A DNA stretch of 64,000 nt, from positions 62,001 through 126,000 of the forward strand of contig CM066311.1 in the NCBI GenBank assembly GCA_033807695.1, given 5' to 3'. The stretch is from Daedaleopsis sinensis. Lineage: Eukaryota > Basidiomycota > Agaricomycetes > Polyporales > Polyporaceae. Shown in pieces: positions 1 to 13,800 of the stretch. How positions within the stretch are numbered: the stretch's first letter is position 1; each line of letters opens with the position of its first letter. The notes under the pieces were generated by a model. That model was given only the letters and a program-made list of their open reading frames with translations. It was not told the origin of the DNA and did not search any database. The position numbers and the translations under genes were made by a program.

Positions 1-3000
1 CTGTAATGGACTTCCCGCCGGGTGCAGGCCTTGCATGTCGTTCAAGCAGGTCCGCGCGTTCGATCAACTCGAGTTTCCCGATCGATAGACCAGATCCCCA
101 CCGCGAAGCTCCCCATTCCGGATCTACACTTGAGGGCGAAGCTCGAAGCATGGCGCCCGCAGCCGTGGGCTCGCTCGCTCAAAATAGCCCATGGCCATAC
201 CCGCGGCGAACTCGCGCAGAGATGTATGCACGACGAGAGGTCACCTACCCGAGGCTATCTCCCTTGCAATCGGAACTGCAGCCCTCGCGTGGAAGCTGGC
301 CGGCTGCCCGAAAGACCGCGCTATCACATGGGCCTAGGACTATCCTGGCACGCATCGTGCACATAATGTTTGGCTCATGCGTCCGGACGATCTATGCAGC
401 GACGCGAACGAGGACCGGGGCTAGGTCTGGACAGCGTGGTCGCGCGTACGTACGTGTCCCGCGCGCGTCGCCGTGCGTGTCCGAGCTCTAACAGTGCGGG
501 CGTCCGCCGTCCACAGACTGCAGCAGTCGCACTCTTTCGGGCCTCGGGCTTCGGTATTCGGTGTTCTACGTTCGATCTTCGAGCTGCGAGCGTCGAGCTT
601 CCGGCCTCGCCCCTTGCTGACAGGCTTGTCAGAAAGCTCGCGGACGCACGGTGTGCTTCGCTCGCGTGTGGGCACTCACCATATCGTCGGGATGCTTCGC
701 AACGAGACAAGCATACACTCTTCCGCCGGGAGGTGGGGCGCTGAGCGTTGGCTGCGTGTTCCCTCTCGGGTGTGGACAGAGCGGACAGAGCACCCTCCAG
801 TCGCGCGTCTGGTATGTTCGTTCTACTCGCGTCCGGACTGGCCGTGTGGACGGACGTCCGCGGTCACAGGGGGCGGGTAGGCGTTCCTGCGGACTGCCTG
901 TCGCCGCTGGCGAGTTCGCTCTTCGTCAACCCGGTCGTCGAACATCACACTTTGCCTGACAGGCCGACGCCGCACACGCGTCCTCTCGCTCGCCGTCCTT
1001 GGTAGTACCGATGGTCGCTGGACTGATCTCGTTCACTCAGCCCGACCACACTTCAGGTACTGAACAAGACGCAGCGCTTTCTTCTGACGGTCATCTCGGC
1101 CGATAGGACTGCAGTGCACCTCGAGCCAACCAGCCAGCCACAGGCTACAGCATATGTGTACGTCGCGAGAGCCTCGACTTCACGCCTCTTATCGCCAGTA
1201 CTTATGTATGGCAGTGACATGGGCAATAATAGCCCCACCTCGTGCAGGCATCCGGTGTGGCCCACGAGCGTCCGCCGCCAAAGTACGGCATCAGCACCTT
1301 CCCCCGCTGACGCCTGACGCCGAGCATGGTGAGCATGGATTGAATCGCAGCGAGTCGGATGCTGTAGCTCGCGACTGACGAGTCACGACCGCTGATAGCG
1401 TCCGCCCGCTACGATCATCGTCCCATCAGGCCCTATCAGTTTGCGCCGCTCGGCAGGCCGCATCCATCGTGCGCACCCCGGAATCGACGTCGCGCCCGAG
1501 TCGACGTGTCTGATCCAGACAGGACAGTGCCAGCCCTATATGGGCCCTACGGGGCTGCGGGCGTGCAATGTGACCAGGAGTTTGTGGGTACATATTCCAG
1601 ATACACTCAATGTACTGCTCGCTCATCCTCGCGTTCAGGATCGATAGAAGTCGCCAGCTTGCATGCCTAGATAGACATTATCAACTGTGGCGAAATTGAC
1701 GCGTTTACGTCTCCGGACGTAACGCCCTCCGCCGCTCTCACGCGCTGCCTGTAACGCTATCTCTTGCCTTCTATCCATTCCTTCTACCCACGCCGCGCTA
1801 CCTGTGGAGGGTCAATGCAGACGCTCGCGGCCACAAGAGAGCTTCGAATCCTTCCCGTTTTGCCCAATGGCCACTTTCTGGAGTTCGAACTGTCATCCTC
1901 GTGCCCGTACGTTTGGTGATTTCTCATTGCTTTATAGGTTCGTCTCACGAATCGGAGGGTAAGTATGCTGGAAGAGCCTCCAGAACTGTGGTTCGTTACG
2001 CGCGCTCTACCCTTCGAAGGCCACAATCAGTCATTTCGCGTGCTAGGCTATAACAATAACCTTCGCTTTCCACTTGGACGTTCCGTCGCACGTACGTCAT
2101 GCCTTCAGATATCTGACTCTCTGGCTGACGCTAAGCATGGTCGTTTCGCAAGAATCGGGACGCACAGGCATAGAACAAGTGTGTGCATTGATTTCGCGTG
2201 AAGACCGCCGCCCGAGCGCACTCGGTTCGAAGGTCTGCCTCATCTCGTGAGGGCAACCTGTGTCTCCGCACGACGCGTAGCGCTCACTCAATTGTTTCCT
2301 CATTTTCAGCTGATCGGTTGGACTTGGGCTCTAATCATTCTGCCATGTTGCTCTACTAACTGCGGAACAAGTTGACGTTCAGGTTCGTAGTTGCGTCAAG
2401 TCCGAATGAGTTCAAACAGCAGTCGTACAGAACGGTATTAACTCCAGCTTCCTTTAGGATTTCAGTGCCTGATCATACCATACTACTACTACCCTACCAC
2501 ACTCTCCCATTTCCAATCAGCAGCGCTGATGATATCGCTAGCTCGAAAGTCTCAACGCTCGACTGCGCTCAACGTCCGTGCTCAAGCGAAAATGCTCCCC
2601 CATCACGACGCTCGATTGGTTCACGCGCAGGCTATTCGCATTCGCGCCCATTCTCGCACCTCCCAGAAGTCCCGGCTCCGATAAACGACGGCAGGGGACC
2701 GCGCGAACGCTCGCGCGCCCTGCGAACACGAGCCTCAAGGCACCGTGTGCTGGCGCGCCTCGTGGCATCCTTCCCTCAGAGTCTCCTCGCACACGGATCA
2801 GTCCTACGTTCGGCGCCGGAATTTTGCTCTTTTTGCACGGCGACGATCGCTGCTCGTTGGCTCGCCTAGTCGTCTCCGACGGCCCTAGCCTCTCAAGAAC
2901 ATGATACTAAGGTTTTCGGTGGCCCGCTCATGTACTTGTGCTTACTCTTCCCTGCTCTGGACCTCGGCAGGCGAGTCGATACTCGCGCGCCGACACTCGA

Positions 3001-6000
3001 GCTGGGTCTAGGACTCTTGCCGGGCTCCGACGCTCTTCCGAGTGCGCTTCTAGTTGCGCTATCGACTGGTGAGCTGCAGATTCTGTGTTAGGGAGATGGC
3101 AGGAGTGCTGATGCATGTATCAGTTTGATCCTGCATCTGCTGGGGATGCTCTGTGCTGTCAACATTCCGAATTCTGAATGGGGAATGGGGAACCGCAGGA
3201 CGCCTGCCCAATAGAATGGTGAAGATGCAGGGACGAGACTACATCCGTTTCCGACGTTATCGTAAGTTCTCTCAGCCGGGCACAGATGCACGCGGTGCTT
3301 GTCCTAGGCTTATCCCCAAGGCCGCACACCGTACAGACAGGGAACCTGATCCCGCGCGGGTAGTATTACGGCTCTACCCTCCGCCGTGACGAGAACACGC
3401 AACTTGTCTCAGGACTCTTCCTTTCTCCGCTCAGTCAGCCTGTGGGCTCACAGGCTGGTTCTCGCGGAGCCGCACGGCCCGCTAGCGTTCCGCACCCGCC
3501 CTGCAGCGGTTACGTTCATCAGGCTGGAGCTTCAACGTCAACGTCCCAGAGGGATATCGAAGGTCAATATCCCAACGCATATGCGTGTTCCGCTCCCCGA
3601 AGTCCGAAGTCCGTCCCCGAAATCCGTCTTCCGCCCGCGCGACGATCCTCTCTTTGGGCTAGTGAGCGGACGCGTACAGACCCCGTTACGAGGGCATCCA
3701 GAGATCGCATCACCACCTTGACTTTGGAAGAACACTCCCCGGTTTCCAGGACGCGCTCGCGGAGCCGTGCGGCCGCTAGAATCTTTCTGTGTGGACCTTC
3801 GATGAGGTTCGGCGGGACCCGTAATCATCCTTGTCAGTAGTCGCCTCCGACAACGAGAGGCCCGACTTTCACAAGTCAATTAGCAGCTCTATCTCGCACG
3901 AACGCTCGCGGTGTGTATTCTGATGCGGCTATGATTCAATGATGCAAGATTCATCTCCTCGCTCGCGCCCACAGGTACGCCGGATTGCTCCGTCATGTTC
4001 GCGCTAAGGTTACAATGGCTCACCGGAACTCTCTGTCGTAGACTGCGACCGCCACACATGCTTACAGAGCTTGCAAATGCGTCGCATTCGATGTATTCCT
4101 GCCGTCGCTGAGCACGAGGTGACGACACCGTCAGTACCGTGGCCCTGGACCCTGCAGTTCCGGCCTGTGCCACTTACTGCTTCTATTGCGCTACACACAC
4201 ACTTCGGACTCGGGACGAAGCCTTCCCCCTTCACTAGCTTCACTCTCGCAGCAACAGCAGCAGCAGATGAGCGAGTTGTGCCGTTGGTGGAGAAGCGTAC
4301 ACCGTTCCCACAGGACTCATCTAGTCCAATGAAGGCACGGCATTGTGACGGCCTGTTAGCAGGTTCGAAGGCGAGAAGACAGATGCGCTCGCACTGCGGG
4401 TTCTGGTTCAATGGCTTTAGAACGGTACGTCTTATAAATTGGTATCCTTGGGCGCCCACCCACATTGCTGAACTCTGTTTGATACGGAATAGTAGATGCA
4501 AGGCCTGCAGTTATGTACACGTGTATGGTACGTCTGCGACCAAGGCCCGAAAGCAATGAACACCGTAGCGGTACGACTGCACCGAAGCGGCACAGGTACG
4601 ACGTGCACGCCCTTCACATGCTATTCTAATCGAGTCGTGGTGCACATACAAACCCGGCCCGCATTCGCATTCCCATTGGTGACACCTCCACGGTTAGCTC
4701 TGCTAGAACTCGTTCTTTCCGTATCTCCCGCTCACGCTGCATTCAAATGGACAGGGACGTGCCCTCCCATTGGCTGCGATGCGCAAACAGAGGGGACCAA
4801 GGTCGAGACCCGGAACGGACGCTCGGAGGAATCTGGAAGCTAGAAGTGCGAGAACGACGGGACGGGACCAAGGGCGACGATCCTCCGCGCTCTCATCCAT
4901 ACGACAGAACGCGCAGAGTACGACTCCGGATCGACGGCACCAACGTCGTGCGCTCCTCCGAGCTGACTGTACTACCTGCCGACAGTCCTTCTGGCCTTCT
5001 TCCGGCCCTTCATCCGTTCTCGTCTCAGTTCTTCGCCTTCCACCAGCCTCGCGCCGAAACAAGATTTGAGGGTGAGGGGGATACCGTGCTGACTGTCTAG
5101 GATCAAGTCATCCGGGGAATTCGCATTTGGTTCCAGCGATCGCGACTTCTGCCGCATACATTCGGACGCAGGCCCGCGTGACTGCGTGCGCTCCTTTGCG
5201 TGCATGAACATATGGAAGGCCTGTCATTGATACGCTGTCGTGAAGTTGTCCATGGTGTATTCAACTTCTACTCGTAGCCATTTAGCTCTAAGCTGGCACC
5301 TTCTAGTGCCTAGGATTGGTTAAGCCATACACCTTCAAGTTGAACACGTTCAAGGAGCCACTTAAGACGGCCCGCAACTTCAACCCATGCTGGTGTGCGT
5401 ACGGAATATACGGAGCATCTCATTTTATCTTACGGACGCAAACTGCCAGCGTAGTGGAAGCTCGTACTGACCTTCCTCCTCCTCCAGGCTCCTCTTCCTA
5501 CTGAACGCGTCCGGTTCAACACGGCCCGATCCGGATTGACAGGCGCCTCAGCCTGAGACTGGATTTTCTTGTTACTGTTATTACTGTTACTGTCCTCTAC
5601 CACCATCGCAATGCACATTATTGCACATCCCCCACAACATCTCGTCTACATGTAGGTCTAGATCTCCATCTTTGGCACAGCAAAAGCGCGAAGATTTTCA
5701 AGTCGGACGGCCCACAGCCGATCAACTTTGGCACGACTGGGCCCGAGTGTTCAAATTCAAAGTTCCTCTGGAGACTACTTAGGAGCGCAGAATGCGAAAC
5801 CATAGAGCATGCGCCGTGTTGGTGAGCCCTTGCTATCCTGTCATCGTCTACTACGATTGAGGTGGCTCCCATGGAAACCCTATCAATATCAATGGACGAC
5901 CCGTCACCGCGTCACGGTCCACCCGATGGCGTGTACGGTTGGAATATTGTGGGCAACTTCGAAGCAGCACCTGTGAGTGTCCACATTCTTGGGTCATGTA

Positions 6001-6366
6001 TCCGTCTCTGAGCTTTACTAGCTCTAATGCAAGCAAGTAGGTTGCTCCGCGTCGGCGAAGGGCTCGTGGGCAGCTTCTCAGTTGACGCCTATGGACTTAT
6101 AGTACGTCTTTTCGGGAGCGGTCTATCGGAGCGTATGTAACCTTCCTCCACGTTCAAGCAGTGAGTAAGTAAGCCCTCTTCCGCCTGGGGATGACACGGC
6201 CGTGTCGCGGTGTCTTCGTAGTCGGTATTCACTATCTCCGGCCGGTTTGGCGTAGTGAGAAGCGAAGCGTGCGTCTTTCCTGCTCAGGAGACGGTTCCGA
6301 GTCTACCTTTTGTGGTCCGTTGTCTCCCCGTGCTCCGCAGTTTGGTGGGAGAAGTGTTTGTATTTC

Positions 6367-6482
6367 TTGATAGGTGCGCTCTTGCTCCTTCTATCAACGT
6401 ACTAGCTCTAACCTTAGTCTTCACTTGATAGGTGCGCTCTTGCTCCTTCTATCAACGTACTAGCTCTAACCTTAGTCTTCAC
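6367..6482. repeat. perfect 58-bp direct tandem duplication
   Basis: A 58-base unit beginning TTGATAGGTGCGC and ending AGTCTTCAC occurs twice back to back (6367-6424 and 6425-6482) with no mismatch that I can find. The unit has no open frame of note. Complete identity in an otherwise non-repetitive stretch points to a recent slippage or unequal-exchange event, or to an assembly artefact. Confidence 0.95.
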
Positions 6483-9400
6483 GTCTGATTCTTGCAGATG
6501 TATATGGGCCGCGTCCGAGGTAGGTGTAAGACACACATCGAAGTACTACAAGGTTGTACGTCTTGTACAATCGGTTGATCGATCGCATCCTGAGTAGGCC
6601 ACCAGTCTGGGTTCGTGGTCTCCCTTCAAGTCGCTTTCAGGTCAACAATTCTCGAGACAGTCTACCAGTGCCATGTAGAGGTGCTTCGCACGCGGCTGCC
6701 GTCATGGCCTCGCGCCCACTTTAGCTCTCAATGTGAGTAGTTCTCAGTTGGAGCTGCGCTAGGGCTTCCCCTATGCCCTGCTCTCGTATTCAAGGGATCG
6801 ACGCTGTCCTTATCTCCCTACAGATACCGATGTCGACATCCATGCCACATCACACTTGCGCTAGCAATCACGATTTGAGCCCAGCCTGAGACGCATCTGT
6901 CTCCAGCGTACTGGTGCGCACTATGCGCTCAGGCTCGACTCTATGATATGCCGTACGCAAAGAAGCTTCGGAGCACACGCGTGCCTCGCGTGCTTTATCA
7001 CTGCGTTCTTGATTTCCACAGAGACGTTCCTTGGCCACACCGTGGGCATCTATCAGAGCCTGCTGGGACGCGCACGACTGCGGCTTTGACGTCGAAGCTC
7101 GCGACGCTAGCCTTGAGGCCTGCCAGGTACTCAGAACTTAAGCTCTCGTCGGTGCAAAATTGAAGCCAAGCGTGCGCCGTGTCCGTCGTGCCGCGCGGAA
7201 GAAGTTCGTCTAGCCGCGGTGGCGCTCAGCAGTATCACCGAACTGAGGTGCGCTCGATCCACTGTTATTGTCGACTTTGACGCACACCTCCAACTGCAGG
7301 AGCGCGTCGACTATCTCAAGCTGGAAGCACGCAAGCGGGCGAGCACCAGTAGAACAAGCGATCGCGCCTTGTACCCTTGCGCGCCAAGTGGCATGGTCGC
7401 ACCGCTAACTTTCAGACGCTCATAGGGTTTCCTTCTTTGCACGACGACGATCTCTACGCCCTGGCTCCTCGGCGATACCTCTGACCTTTGATAGCGCTTG
7501 AGAGGGAGCATGTCGTCCGCCAACACCTAGCAATCTTCAGACGCACGATGTTCTACAGTGGCGGATAGCAAATTCTTGACGGTTGGCTCGCGAACATCCG
7601 CAACAACTCCACCTAGCGACGTTCGCCATCTCCTTTCCCTCCGTCTCCGAGTCCGACGCGGATCACGTAGAAGGTTCGTATGTCCGACCTCCCTGCAACT
7701 GCTCGGCTATTCGAAGGTCTGCTTGGCACTGACCAGCGGTTTACGTCCGCTAGCGATGCTCTACGCTGTCCAGATATAGCACTCGGGCGGTGATGCGTGG
7801 TCAGTTGCGCTTTTCTCTCGGGAACGATGACGAAACATGGTACGTTACACGTTTCCCTCCTCACAATACCCTATTATCTTGCCTGCTAACAACGCTTCAG
7901 ACCGCCGACCCTAGCTCCGCCGCCGACTCAGATAGGTTCCGCTAACGAAGCACGTTCGATTCTGCGTAGCAAGGTACCGTTCCCGGCGCCGCTATCGCTA
8001 CTCACACGTGCTTTCTCACAAGTCGTTTTCCTGGATCGAACGTTCACATTCAAGTCGTTTGCTAGTCTTCTAGTCTTCCAGAACTGTCCGGCAATGCTCT
8101 AGAGCAGGCGCTATCGCATGCGCATGCAGTGGATGTCCACACCGCGGCATGTGCAAGTAATAGCACCACGACGTCATACACCTTCGCACAGACCGTCCCT
8201 GGGACGGTTACTGTCTACCGGTGCAAACACGCCTGGACGTTCAAACATTGAATGATGTCGATTAACGTCCGTTAACGAGAAGAGTCTGCAACCTCAGTTC
8301 GACTAATCGGCCAGTCGTCGCAACACGATCACTTTCCTGCGGACTATGATATGCGATGATCCCTCCGTTCCCCGCATCTTCAATCCACCTAAGAGCCAAG
8401 CCTATCTAGCATCATACAATCTCGTTTTCGATGCCGATTCAGTAACTTTCCCTCCAGGTATGAGAGTGATTTGACCGTCGATGCCTTCACTCACGCTATT
8501 TCTGTCAGGACATACAGATCCGGTCCGAGACCCTCCCCATCCCCCTTCGAAGCCTGCTCTGATTCCAGGCACTCCGGGGACACCAGCGTCATCCCTCTCG
8601 TCGCCCTCATTCGACATCTTCCACACTAAGCTGGCCTCGGAAGCGACCGCGCGTTCCGATTGGCTGTAGACCTCAGGCCTAGCCTCGGAACGGGGGCGCG
8701 GAAGACGACATGACGGAGAGCGCAGCGACGATCCTCCTCGTTGGGCCCTGCGAGTGCGCGCGCGTGAAGTCACCTCCGTCGGATCGACAGCGGCGACGCG
8801 AACGAACACCTTCGACTCGATGCCGCTGATCCGTCTCCGTCTCCGCCCCCGCTTCTTCCAGCCTACTAGGTCTCGTTCTCCCGCTTCCCACCCCCACTCG
8901 AAGACAAGGTTCGAGGGTCCGCAGGGGCAGCATGGTGAGTGTGCTTCGGACTGACCGCTCCCCGGTCAGCATCGACTCACAGGATCTGCGGTTGGTATAG
9001 GTCCGTGCCCCACTTTCCGTGCCTTTCGGAACTCGGACTCTCCCCCGGAGAGCCGCAGCGTCGTGTCAGAACGTTGGAGGAGCTTTCGAGGTCGGTGCGG
9101 AACCTTTTCTCCGTGTGCCGTCCTGTCCTTGATCAAAGGACTAGACCGCCAGACCTTCGCAAGTCAGTGGACGTGCTGAACCGTCCGGGACCATCATCCC
9201 GACGTTCTCTTTCTCAGGACACTTCTGTCTATTTCACGGCATATACTCTAGCAGGGCACACGGCAGACGAAACCGTTCTAACCGTGATAGCCGAGGAAAG
9301 CACCTCTACGCGTCAACCATCGATTTCTGCTCAAACAAACGAGAACACAGACACAGACGGCGATCCCCGGGCCACCATTTCATTGAGACGTTTGCATCCA

Positions 9401-12400
9401 TTGTGATGGCGGCTCTCAGGACCTTCGAACTTTCCGAGTGGCACCATCTCCTACGCACTGCGTTCAACGGACCCCGGGCTCCGTAGTTCCGTATTCTAGT
9501 GCCGGAGTACCTCACCCCGCGTTTTGTCTTCCTTGGCGAGTGGCGTGAGGGCCGCTGATCTTCTTCGGTGATACCGGGCATATTGTTTGAACACCGGGAG
9601 GACAATGGCATCCCGCAATCGCGAGTCAGGTTTGTGAAGACTTTGTGGCAACTTGCGGCCGCCTTTCTGACTAGAGATTATCTTCTTAGGTTAGCACTAC
9701 CACCGTCGACTCGTACGCCGTATGGGCACGGTTGTACATTGCTATGGTCCGCCGAGCACATGCTACAGGTACACCGACCGACCGGCTGCTGCTTGCGAGG
9801 GGCTCCGAGTATCGCTGGCAAGGTGATCAGTCGACCGTTTGAATGTTGATCTGAAACTAAACAAGTCTCCCGTTTCTATGCCATGCAAGTCTTGGGTACT
9901 GTACTGTCGCTGACTAGTGACTATGTCCTGACCGCATGTTGAAGACTCCAACGTCACATTGACATCATACCCTTTGATCCCTTACATCCCTCGTGATGAC
10001 CCTACAACATCAACGGGACGACATGCCTACTATAGTTAGCGCGATTGTTTTTGGTGCGTCTTGTACAGTGACTTCGATTCTAGTCTTAGATACTGATGTG
10101 AAATGATTCATCAAGATGAATGCCAGTATATGTGAACTGAAAACGTTTGAATCACGACTTGAAGGTTCCTGTGTCGATCTACGAGGTTCTAAGGCTAGCT
10201 CCGCCTCCGAACCAATTCGCGTCCTTCTACGTCCATGCATGGCGCGACCCTGTGTATACGACTGAGTCCATCATCTCTCAATATTTCGATCCGTCTGCTA
10301 TCCATCAATCGCCCTAACGCGTAAGACTCAGTGAGTACCCCTCGTACATCGTATAAATGACTAGACGCATCTCCTCCATCAAGCATGGTGGGGCGAAGTG
10401 CAGCGTGGTGTGCTCAAAGTTCGTCATCTATCACTGTGTTCTCCTCGGACGACTGATCTAAAACGTAGAATACTTATTCACTCGGCGAGCAAGCAAGGAA
10501 CGTCGCAGATGGCCGCAGTGAACGGCTACGCTTTGTATAAACAAGTATATTCTACACTACACCGCATGTAACTAGACTACAGCGCAACGGGGAGGGGACA
10601 CTTCGCCATCAGGACGGTGCAACTACGCATTCTTGCTATGTAACACAGTTCATAAGCCCTTACGAGAAGTCCATGCACGGCCTCCGTGGTTTGTGAGCGC
10701 GTCTCCGAGCCTGCAAGCTTTGCGGGTGAAAATGAATCACTCCACACCAGGACACGAAGAGCACAGAGCACGCGCAGTCCGGAGACAACGAACTACCGTT
10801 CGCCGTTCGGGAACAAGCTCGTTGAAGCGAGGGTCGGAGTGTGGGCGGATCGTCGCGCTCCTGTACCACGTATCCGTAGAACGATGACCAGAAGGTCGTC
10901 GCTAGGTGCTGTGAGCGAGTATCACCATCGAACGACATCGCGGTGCCGGCACGACAGCATGAATCGTTCTATGCCCCGCGCGACCCGACGATGCCAGTGC
11001 GCGTAGGGGGTGACGCAGGATTCTATCCCGACCGTGGTGCAAAGCAAGGGAGCCCTCACATAACTGAAGAAGCTTGTACACCCCCTCGACGTGCCGCCAT
11101 ATGGTCGTGATCGGGAAGGTGGCAACAGGATATTCGTAACACTCGGCTCGGCCCCTCGCGAGGGTGTGCTCCGGATCAAGAGGCTGTAGTATGGGCGATG
11201 AGACATCCAGACTTTATGGGTAAAACAGAATCACGCACCTCATCGCCGCGCACCTACTAGAATGTCGTCCTTATCCGGACTATTGCGAAAGGTAGATCCA
11301 GAGTCGTCACGTACGCCGTCAGGTCGAGCGAATGCGCCTTGTGTGACAACAGACGTGCGGGCGCGTTGTCCGACCTGTGCATGCGGCATTGGAGTGGTAT
11401 CTGGTTTGACATCAGCACGGAGAAGTCATGAGGGAGTAAGCACATACATACCCGAAACAAATGATCTACTGGGTTCACAAACACCACGTCTGAAACCGTG
11501 ACTATACTCCACGTAGCCATAGTATCGTTGTCGCCCTTCCCTGCCGACGGTATCGAGTGCGCGACTCCACGCTTCTCGCCGTCGCACATGAGCCTCGGTG
11601 TGGTGTGACGCAGCGCTCCTCCGGCTCTGCCCCGCACCGCTCGAGTTCCAGATGTGAAACGGGACCCTAGGTGACGCCTTCGCACCAGCTGCAAGAAGAG
11701 GCGGGTCCAGCGAAAGGTCGTACACCTTCTGCAGGGGCTGTGATAAGAATGTCAGATACAGCGACTAGGAAGAGGCTCACCCACGCCAATCAGGAGCTCG
11801 CCGTTCTGGCCTCGAGATGGCAGTGCTGACCCGCATGCGGTGGAGGACTAGAGAGCGACTTTGCGGACACTACAGGCAGGAGGATACGACGGCGCTGGCC
11901 CGAGGTGTCCACGGTGCGTGGAGCATACGGTGTGACTTGTGTCGGCGGGCAGGATGAAAGCAGCCCAAGATCACACGCGTGACGCATGCGTTGGCCAATG
12001 GCGAGAGCTGACAGGACACTCAAGATGTCGAGAGCTTGTGCGTTGTCCGAACTGAAGACGATACGGTAAGCATCCGTGACGTTACCGAGGCACGGGCGTG
12101 GACTGCATCGAAGCGAAGACGAGCTACGTACAACTCCAACTTGTGGTGCTAGAGATAGCGTGCAAGAGGGATAGCGCGCTCGTTATTGGACGAGGTAGTG
12201 CTCCGACAGAGCGAGTCCAATGGTATTCAAGCCGTCCCCAGAAAGTCCTGGGAAGGGTCGCGATCAGCGACAATCACGAGTCAAAGCATCGTATGCAGGT
12301 ACTGACACTCACGCGCGACTCATACGACCACTGGCATCCCGCCGAGCAACCATGGCCCGAACCCGAGTGGCTCACACGCACCGAGAGGACGAAGCATAGT

Positions 12401-13458
12401 CAATTGAAGTATCGTCGCCAACGCGCCGGTCATGCACGCCATGCACGGAAGTTCTGCGACAGCCCTGAGTCGGCTGAGTGACCAGCTGGAGGACGCGAAC
12501 CGACTCGGCGACGAATCACGACCGCGGACAGTGCCATCCTCGAGCTCCACAGTATATCACAGGGCTCCTGTCTAAGCGGAATCCCGATATGCAGCAGCGT
12601 ATGCGGGGACGCCGTTCTGCAGAACAGGGTGAGCGAGCGCCATACATATTCAACAAAAAATACGCTTACAGGTCCTCTACGCCGCGCATCCTTGTCCTAC
12701 GGGCTGGGAGGCATCGGCGTGTCGAGTCGTGCAAGGTCCTACCGAGACATAGGACCTGTCAGCCCACGTCCGGTGCGGACTTAACTAACGCTTACATGCA
12801 GAGCACGGCACAAGTCGCCGTCCCTATCAGCGGCAAATAAACCGAGATCGAAGACAGGACGCACGATGTTCTCGCGGCGGAGCGCAGGCTGGAGGCTGGA
12901 GAGTCGAGACACTCCCATCCTGCGCGGGGCCTCTCCTGGTTATGAGACCTCGAGGCGAACGCAGACGATGTAGGCGAGACGGACTTCACGCGGGGCCGCA
13001 GGGGTCCGAGACAGTTCAGGAAATATATTCGGCGATGGTATGGATATGGGAAGGATGTAGGCGATGCGAGGACAGATGCGGTCAGCACGTCTACGCTGGC
13101 CAAGGAGGGGCGGTTGGTGAAGTTATACGGTTGGGGAGTGCCCTGACGAATCTCGGAGCGAGTTCGCAAGTGACCATGATCGCAAAGGAGGGCCAACTTT
13201 TCGAGTCGATCCACCCTCTGGGTTCGGGCGATAGGGCTAGCTACCTGTCCGCGAGTACAGTCCGCTGCGGGTACAAAAGGAGCGAATGACTCACTAGGTC
13301 CAGAGTCTGACAGATTCCTGCCCATCCTACTTTGTCAAGCACGACATAGCCAGCCACGTAGCATCGAGACGACAAGATTCTCAGAGAGTGCTGTATTCGA
13401 AGCTCTACAGACCAGGGCTCCTTGATGCCTTGAAGACGCATAGAGTTGGACCATTGCT

Positions 13459-13712
13459 TTACAGCCGTTAACTGATCGATAGACCCCTTGGTCACCGAAT
13501 ACACATATAGTCGGCTAAGCCGGAGCTGAGAAACTAGGCCAGGGTAACAGTCGGAGTTCGCGGCTACTTCCCCAGGTCAGACGCCGCTTGTCGACCTCTC
13601 TGATTCCGAAGTGACTGCCGTGCAATGCCGCTGATAGCGGAGTCGTATTTTCGCAGCCAGCTATGTGTGTATTTGGTGTCCGAGGGGTCTATCGATCAGT
13701 TAACGGCTGTAA
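13459..13712. repeat. MITE-like element with ~58-bp inverted termini
   Basis: The left arm (13459-13516, beginning TTACAGCCGTTAACTGATCG) is the reverse complement of the right arm (13655-13712, ending GTTAACGGCTGTAA), with about half a dozen mismatches over 58 bases. The core between the arms is about 138 bases and codes for nothing. The total of 254 bases and the long terminal inverted repeats fit a miniature inverted-repeat transposable element or a foldback element. I do not see a clear target-site duplication; a short CT or CTT could be shared by the flanks. The mismatches imply that it is not a fresh insertion. Confidence 0.75.
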
Positions 13713-13740
13713 CTTGAGAGAAAGGATAGTACGAGGCGTT

Positions 13741-13800
13741 CGAAGGAGAGCAGAAGGAGACTGGAGGAAGGGAAGGAGGAGGAGGGAGGAGGAGGTTGTA
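13741..13800. repeat. homopurine low-complexity tract
   Basis: Nearly uninterrupted A/G sequence (GGAGGAGGAGGGAGGAGGAGG-like), beginning about 28 bases beyond the right arm of the inverted-repeat element. It inflates open-frame length in this area by suppressing stop codons. Confidence 0.7.
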
